The notes under the pieces were generated by a model. It was given only the letters and a program-made list of their open reading frames with translations, searched no databases and was not told the origin of the DNA. 64,000 bases of DNA from contig JAWCQO010000006.1 of assembly GCA_038869735.1 (NCBI GenBank), positions 4,255 to 68,254 of the forward strand, in the 5' to 3' direction. The translations under genes were made by a program, and so were the position numbers. Within the stretch, counting starts at the first letter, position 1; each line of letters starts with the position of its first letter. This DNA is from Candidatus Anstonellales archaeon. GTDB taxonomy: Archaea > Micrarchaeota > Micrarchaeia > Anstonellales > CG1-02-47-40. Shown here piece by piece: positions 60,728-64,000 of this stretch.

Positions 60728-62725
60728 TTATTCTCTTCTAAACCACCTTATGCCCCGTGAAGGCGGTCTTCTCTCCCTATACATCTTAAATAAGAAGTAG
60801 GCTATCGCGACAAGAGAAGCAGCAATTATAATACCAACAACTACAATAGCCAATCCAAAAATGAGGTTATTGTCAAAAGACCTTTTATTCTGCTGTGCCA
60901 ACCTCAAAGCTTCATCAGCAAGCAAAACCGCTTTTTCCGGCTCAGAATACACATACTTTTTTGCCTCTGAAAGCTTGGCTTTTGGCTCATCAAAATCAGG
61001 TGCAAAAATGAGGCTTTCGTTGAGGACCTTTCCTATGAAGTCGTCAGTTTCGTTTATTTTTCTTTGAGCAACAGTCGTCCTGTTTTTCCTTTCAACTAAT
61101 CTTTTTTGAGCGCCATCTAATGCGCTTTCAAGTTCTACAAGAGTATTTCTTGCCAAATACTCCTGTGAACTTTCCAAATATGTCCTCACCTGCAAAACCA
61201 TCAGCTGCATGCCACTAATCCCCACATCAAATGAATAATTTTTTGCTTCTTTCTCAATCTCCCCCATCCTCTTCTCAAGGACGTCCAACCTCTCATAGAT
61301 CACGCTTGCATTCGCAGAAGGTGAAGTTTTTGCCTCTTCGCCCGTTTTATTATTTTTATCCAACTTATCCATCTTATCCAACTTTTCTGAGCCATCCAAA
61401 ATCTTGCTTGCCTGTGCGATTTTTCTTATTGCTTCATCATAAAGTGTTGCAGAAGTCGCTCCTCTTGCTTCGGACAGAAGCCTTTGCGCGTCTTGTATAT
61501 CTTTTTCTAATGCCTTATCTCCTCTAGCCCTTAATGTATCTATTCGCATTTCCTCTTTTTGTATCTCGCTAAGAATTCTACTTGAAATCGTATTGCTCAA
61601 TACCAAAATTTCGTTTTCAATTATATTTTTGCACTCAGAACCCCTATTTGCTGCAAGGGAGAACTCCTTCTGGTTATAGAGGGTTCTGACTTCTTCTGCG
61701 CAAATGAAAGCCCGTCTTTCTCCGAATCCAAAACTACGTGAGGCAAATTCTCGTAGCTTCTCGTATGCTGAAATATTTTCTTGAAAGGAAGCTAGCATTG
61801 ATTCAATTCCCTCATCCCTACCACTTATATTTATAGAAAAAACCTTTATCTGAGCATTCCAAGTATCAGCAACGTAAAGAAGGGTCTCATTTACCCATAC
61901 GGAGTGCGGGTTTGAAAATTTACATTCGTTCCCAGAGCATGAGCTTCTATCAACCATTCCAACAGGCTCTCCAGTGAGAGTAAAAGCAACAACCCTATTA
62001 TTTCCCGTATCAGCCACAAACACATAATCCCCAACATATACTCCTCTGGGTGCAGCGAGAAAAATACCTCCTTTGCCCATGCCTATGGATCCTACAAAGC
62101 TTCCATTCAGACCAAAGATAGCAATCCTGTTGTTTCCAGAGTCCGCCACATACAAAAGGCCGTCTTTTACAAAAAGTCCGGAAGGATTGCGCAATTCATC
62201 ATCAGACCCACTACTTCTGCTTCCTATCTGCCTCTCGTATTCATAGCTGTCTCTGCCCACTCTTAATACCACTATTCTGTGGTTCTCTGTGTCAGACACA
62301 TATAACCGCTTATCAGAGGCAAAAACACCCATGGGTCCTCTTAGACGTTCGCCAACTTTAATCTCTATATCTCTAATCGCACCACCAACTATCATCTTTA
62401 TCTTGTCGTTGCCAGTGTCAGCAACGATTATGTTCTCTCCATCAAATGCAAAAGCCTTTGGTGATGAGAAAATAAGCGGATTTCCATATGTTCTGCGAAC
62501 CTCATCCCCACTTATCAGAACTAAATTGTTCTTGTCTGCATCAACCACGTAGACATACTCACCAGAAACAGCAACGTAAAACGGTGCCTTAACGCCGCTT
62601 GTTTTATAAACTCCACCGCCTGAACCGTTTAGACTCGTCTTATATAAAAATTCCTGCCCCAAGGAAAAGCTAAGACCAACAGACAAAAAAACAAAAATAA
62701 AAGCCAGCCTAACAATCAATCCCAA
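60728..62725 (-). CDS. NHL-repeat surface protein with coiled-coil stalk and C-terminal anchor
   Basis: 665 residues from TTG 62725. A signal peptide (LAFIFVFLSVGLSFSLG) is followed by a six-unit NHL beta-propeller at ~40-300 with repeated VADTGNDKI, VSDTENHRI, VADSGNNRI and VADTGNNRV strands. A long coiled-coil region lies at ~310-590 and a transmembrane helix near 625-648 (LAIVVVGIIIAASLVAIAYFLF), with an Arg-rich tail. Membrane-anchored with the propeller outside. NHL propellers usually bind ligands; the partner is unknown. The lipoprotein gene follows 81 nt downstream and has its own TATA element. Confidence 0.86.
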   Translation of the reverse strand: MGLIVRLAFIFVFLSVGLSFSLGQEFLYKTSLNGSGGGVYKTSGVKAPFYVAVSGEYVYVVDADKNNLVLISGDEVRRTYGNPLIFSSPKAFAFDGENIIVADTGNDKIKMIVGGAIRDIEIKVGERLRGPMGVFASDKRLYVSDTENHRIVVLRVGRDSYEYERQIGSRSSGSDDELRNPSGLFVKDGLLYVADSGNNRIAIFGLNGSFVGSIGMGKGGIFLAAPRGVYVGDYVFVADTGNNRVVAFTLTGEPVGMVDRSSCSGNECKFSNPHSVWVNETLLYVADTWNAQIKVFSINISGRDEGIESMLASFQENISAYEKLREFASRSFGFGERRAFICAEEVRTLYNQKEFSLAANRGSECKNIIENEILVLSNTISSRILSEIQKEEMRIDTLRARGDKALEKDIQDAQRLLSEARGATSATLYDEAIRKIAQASKILDGSEKLDKMDKLDKNNKTGEEAKTSPSANASVIYERLDVLEKRMGEIEKEAKNYSFDVGISGMQLMVLQVRTYLESSQEYLARNTLVELESALDGAQKRLVERKNRTTVAQRKINETDDFIGKVLNESLIFAPDFDEPKAKLSEAKKYVYSEPEKAVLLADEALRLAQQNKRSFDNNLIFGLAIVVVGIIIAASLVAIAYFLFKMYRERRPPSRGIRWFRRE

Positions 62726-62812
62726 AACCTCTTTTATACCCTATAATTTTTTTTATAACTAAATACAGGCTATTTGCATCGAGGGTCATGTAATAACAAG
62801 CGATAGGAAAAC

Positions 62813-62820
62813 TTTTAAAT
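62813..62820 (+). promoter_or_regulatory. TATA-like element of the HAD gene
   Basis: TTTTAAAT about 28 bp upstream of ATG 62845. The spacing favours the ATG over the TTG at 62839. Confidence 0.45.
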
Positions 62821-62844
62821 TCATCAACACTCTAATCCTTGAAA

Positions 62845-63633
62845 ATGAAAATTCAAAATTTCTCATCATTCATTTTTGATTTGGATGGCGTAGTATATCG
62901 CGGCTCAACGCCTATAAAAGGTGCCCCTCAAACCATTGAACTCCTGCAGAAGAAAAAGTTGGACTTCTTTTTCCTTACAAATAATGCAACAAAGACGCGA
63001 TACCAGTACCTAAGAAAACTTGCAAAGATGGGCATACATGTTAAAAAAAATCAGATTTACACTGCAGCTTACGCGGTTGCTAAGTATCTCTCCGACAACG
63101 GCTTTAAGCGCGTTCACGTAGTGGGGGAATACGGACTTAAAAAAGAAATTTCAAATTTCAACATCTCGTTATCAGCGGCTAGTAAAGCAGAGGCAGTAGC
63201 GGCTGCCCTTGACACAAACTTCACATACAAAAAAATGGGAGATGCTGCAAACGCGGTGCGGAAAGGAGCTTTTTTTATAGCAGCAAATCTCGACCCAACA
63301 AACCCAGTAGAAGACGGCTTCCTGCCTGGTTCAGGGGCAATAGTGCAATCAATTGCTACGGCCGCTGAACGAAAGCCTGACATGGTAGTAGGAAAGCCAA
63401 ACACCTTACTTCTTGATGACATACTTGCAGAAAATTCACTCTCACGAAAAGACACAGCACTTGTTGGAGACAGGCTTGATACAGACATCCTACTGGCAAA
63501 CAAAAGAAACATTTTTTCAATATGTGTTCTTACAGGCTCAACCTCTAAAGCCGAGATTTCAAGGTCACGAGGACTATATAAGCCAAAGGCCGTTATAAAC
63601 TCTATTACAGAAGTCCTTCGATTTGTAAAATAA
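62845..63633 (+). CDS. HAD-superfamily phosphatase, NagD/phosphoglycolate type
   Basis: 262 residues from ATG 62845. HAD motif I FIFDLDGVVYRG near residue 9-20 (nucleophile Asp), motif II FLTNNATKTR near 45, motif III VVGKPN near 182, and motif IV VGDRLDTDILLA near 207-218. A C2-type cap lies between motifs II and III. Family members dephosphorylate small sugar or nucleotide phosphates. The last ~30 codons and 25 bp beyond form the first copy of a perfect 115-bp tandem duplication. Confidence 0.93.
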   Translation: MKIQNFSSFIFDLDGVVYRGSTPIKGAPQTIELLQKKKLDFFFLTNNATKTRYQYLRKLAKMGIHVKKNQIYTAAYAVAKYLSDNGFKRVHVVGEYGLKKEISNFNISLSAASKAEAVAAALDTNFTYKKMGDAANAVRKGAFFIAANLDPTNPVEDGFLPGSGAIVQSIATAAERKPDMVVGKPNTLLLDDILAENSLSRKDTALVGDRLDTDILLANKRNIFSICVLTGSTSKAEISRSRGLYKPKAVINSITEVLRFVK

Positions 63634-63774
63634 GTAAAATAAGTAAAATAAGCGTATTTCTAAAGCCGAGATTTCAAGGTCACGAGGACTATATAAGCCA
63701 AAGGCCGTTATAAACTCTATTACAGAAGTCCTTCGATTTGTAAAATAAGTAAAATAAGTAAAATAAGCGTATTT
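63544..63774 (+). repeat. 115-bp tandem duplication of the HAD gene 3' end
   Basis: 63544-63658 is copied exactly as 63659-63773. The unit holds the last ~30 codons of the phosphatase gene, its stop, and three GTAAAATAA-type nonamers. The second copy is not expressed as part of a protein. Confidence 0.95.
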
Positions 63775-64000
63775 AGTCCTAAAACGGCGGCTCATCATTT
63801 CAGCTCAAAAAATTAGAAAATATAAATCCAGTTTGCAAATCTTGCATCCACATTTTTTTGTAAAGACAAGCCGCCTTATTAAGTAAAAATACATTGGAGT
63901 TGTCGAATTCTCTTTTGTTGCTTAATTTGAATAAACTGGTAAATGGCGCCTATCAGAAGGAAAACAAAAAAAGAGAAGAAAGAATAAAAAAGCAAAAATA
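63775..64000. other. AT-rich right end, no firm gene
   Basis: A reading frame beginning at TTG codons near 63894 or 63927 (Leu-rich, then a Lys/Glu-rich KENKKREERIKKQK end) stays open to base 64000. It may be the start of the next gene, but there is no ATG or Shine-Dalgarno to support it. Confidence 0.2.

Noticed and set aside
63574-63798. Minus-strand ORF with YFTYFT repeats
   Set aside because: It results from the GTAAAATAA repeats and the 115-bp duplication.

Overview
The window is archaeal and most likely from a DPANN archaeon of the Micrarchaeota (ARMAN) type. The archaeal signature genes are aIF5A with deoxyhypusine synthase, aIF2-alpha, Nop10, L44e, S27e, S24e, S27Ae, Kae1, an LSm protein, the PriS/PriL primase, GINS, diphthine synthase, Taw1 and the HMG-CoA synthase/thiolase/DUF35 operon. 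Promoters are TATA-like and many genes look leaderless. The more specific pointer is a 392-residue tRNA-splicing endonuclease that reads as the three-unit (epsilon2) form known from ARMAN archaea. It goes with three tRNA genes that carry five introns between them, three of them outside the anticodon loop. The lineage is an inference; there is no rRNA in the window.

Layout. 1-12.5 kb: a truncated giant surface protein fused to a HerA-type ATPase, an M42 peptidase, RNase Z, a SecB-like small protein, two membrane-anchored proteins and pheS. 12.6-17.9 kb: a minus-strand run aIF5A-S24e-S27Ae-CPBP protease-Kae1, then TatD/NYN, tRNA-Ala, LSm and a channel-like membrane protein. 18-20.3 kb: tRNA-Gln, a secreted coiled-coil protein, tRNA-Val and CutA. 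20.3-25.2 kb: a minus-strand series PHP-NAD kinase-HTH regulator-HMGS-thiolase-DUF35 that starts the mevalonate pathway. 25.6-32.8 kb: diphthine synthase, DUF63, pyrE-pyrF, NAD(P)HX dehydratase, a glycosyltransferase, deoxyhypusine synthase. 32.9-37.9 kb: replication genes (PriL, PriS, GINS) running into a translation/RNP cluster (L44e, S27e, aIF2-alpha, Nop10, PAC2). 38-40.4 kb: a class I GAPDH and a HEAT-like protein.

40.5-58.2 kb is the accessory part. Five large plus-strand genes of no recognised family (two at 40.5-46.2 kb, three at 51.1-58.2 kb) flank a core of endA, taw1, a thioredoxin-like gene, two class III signal-peptide pilins and pgk. Two of the large proteins (42666-46163 and 53707-55212) have C-terminal halves built of alternating, glycine- and aromatic-rich strands that look like outer-membrane beta-barrels, one of them ending in Phe, yet neither has a Sec signal peptide. 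I regard these as the best candidate for something undescribed. 58.4-63.8 kb: a glutamate/leucine-type dehydrogenase, a lipoprotein of twelve four-cysteine repeats, an NHL-repeat surface protein and a NagD-like HAD phosphatase.

Several 3' intergenic regions contain local direct duplications, each different in sequence. Four have a period of 73-78 bp and one a period of 115 bp. No CRISPR array, transposase or integrase was seen.
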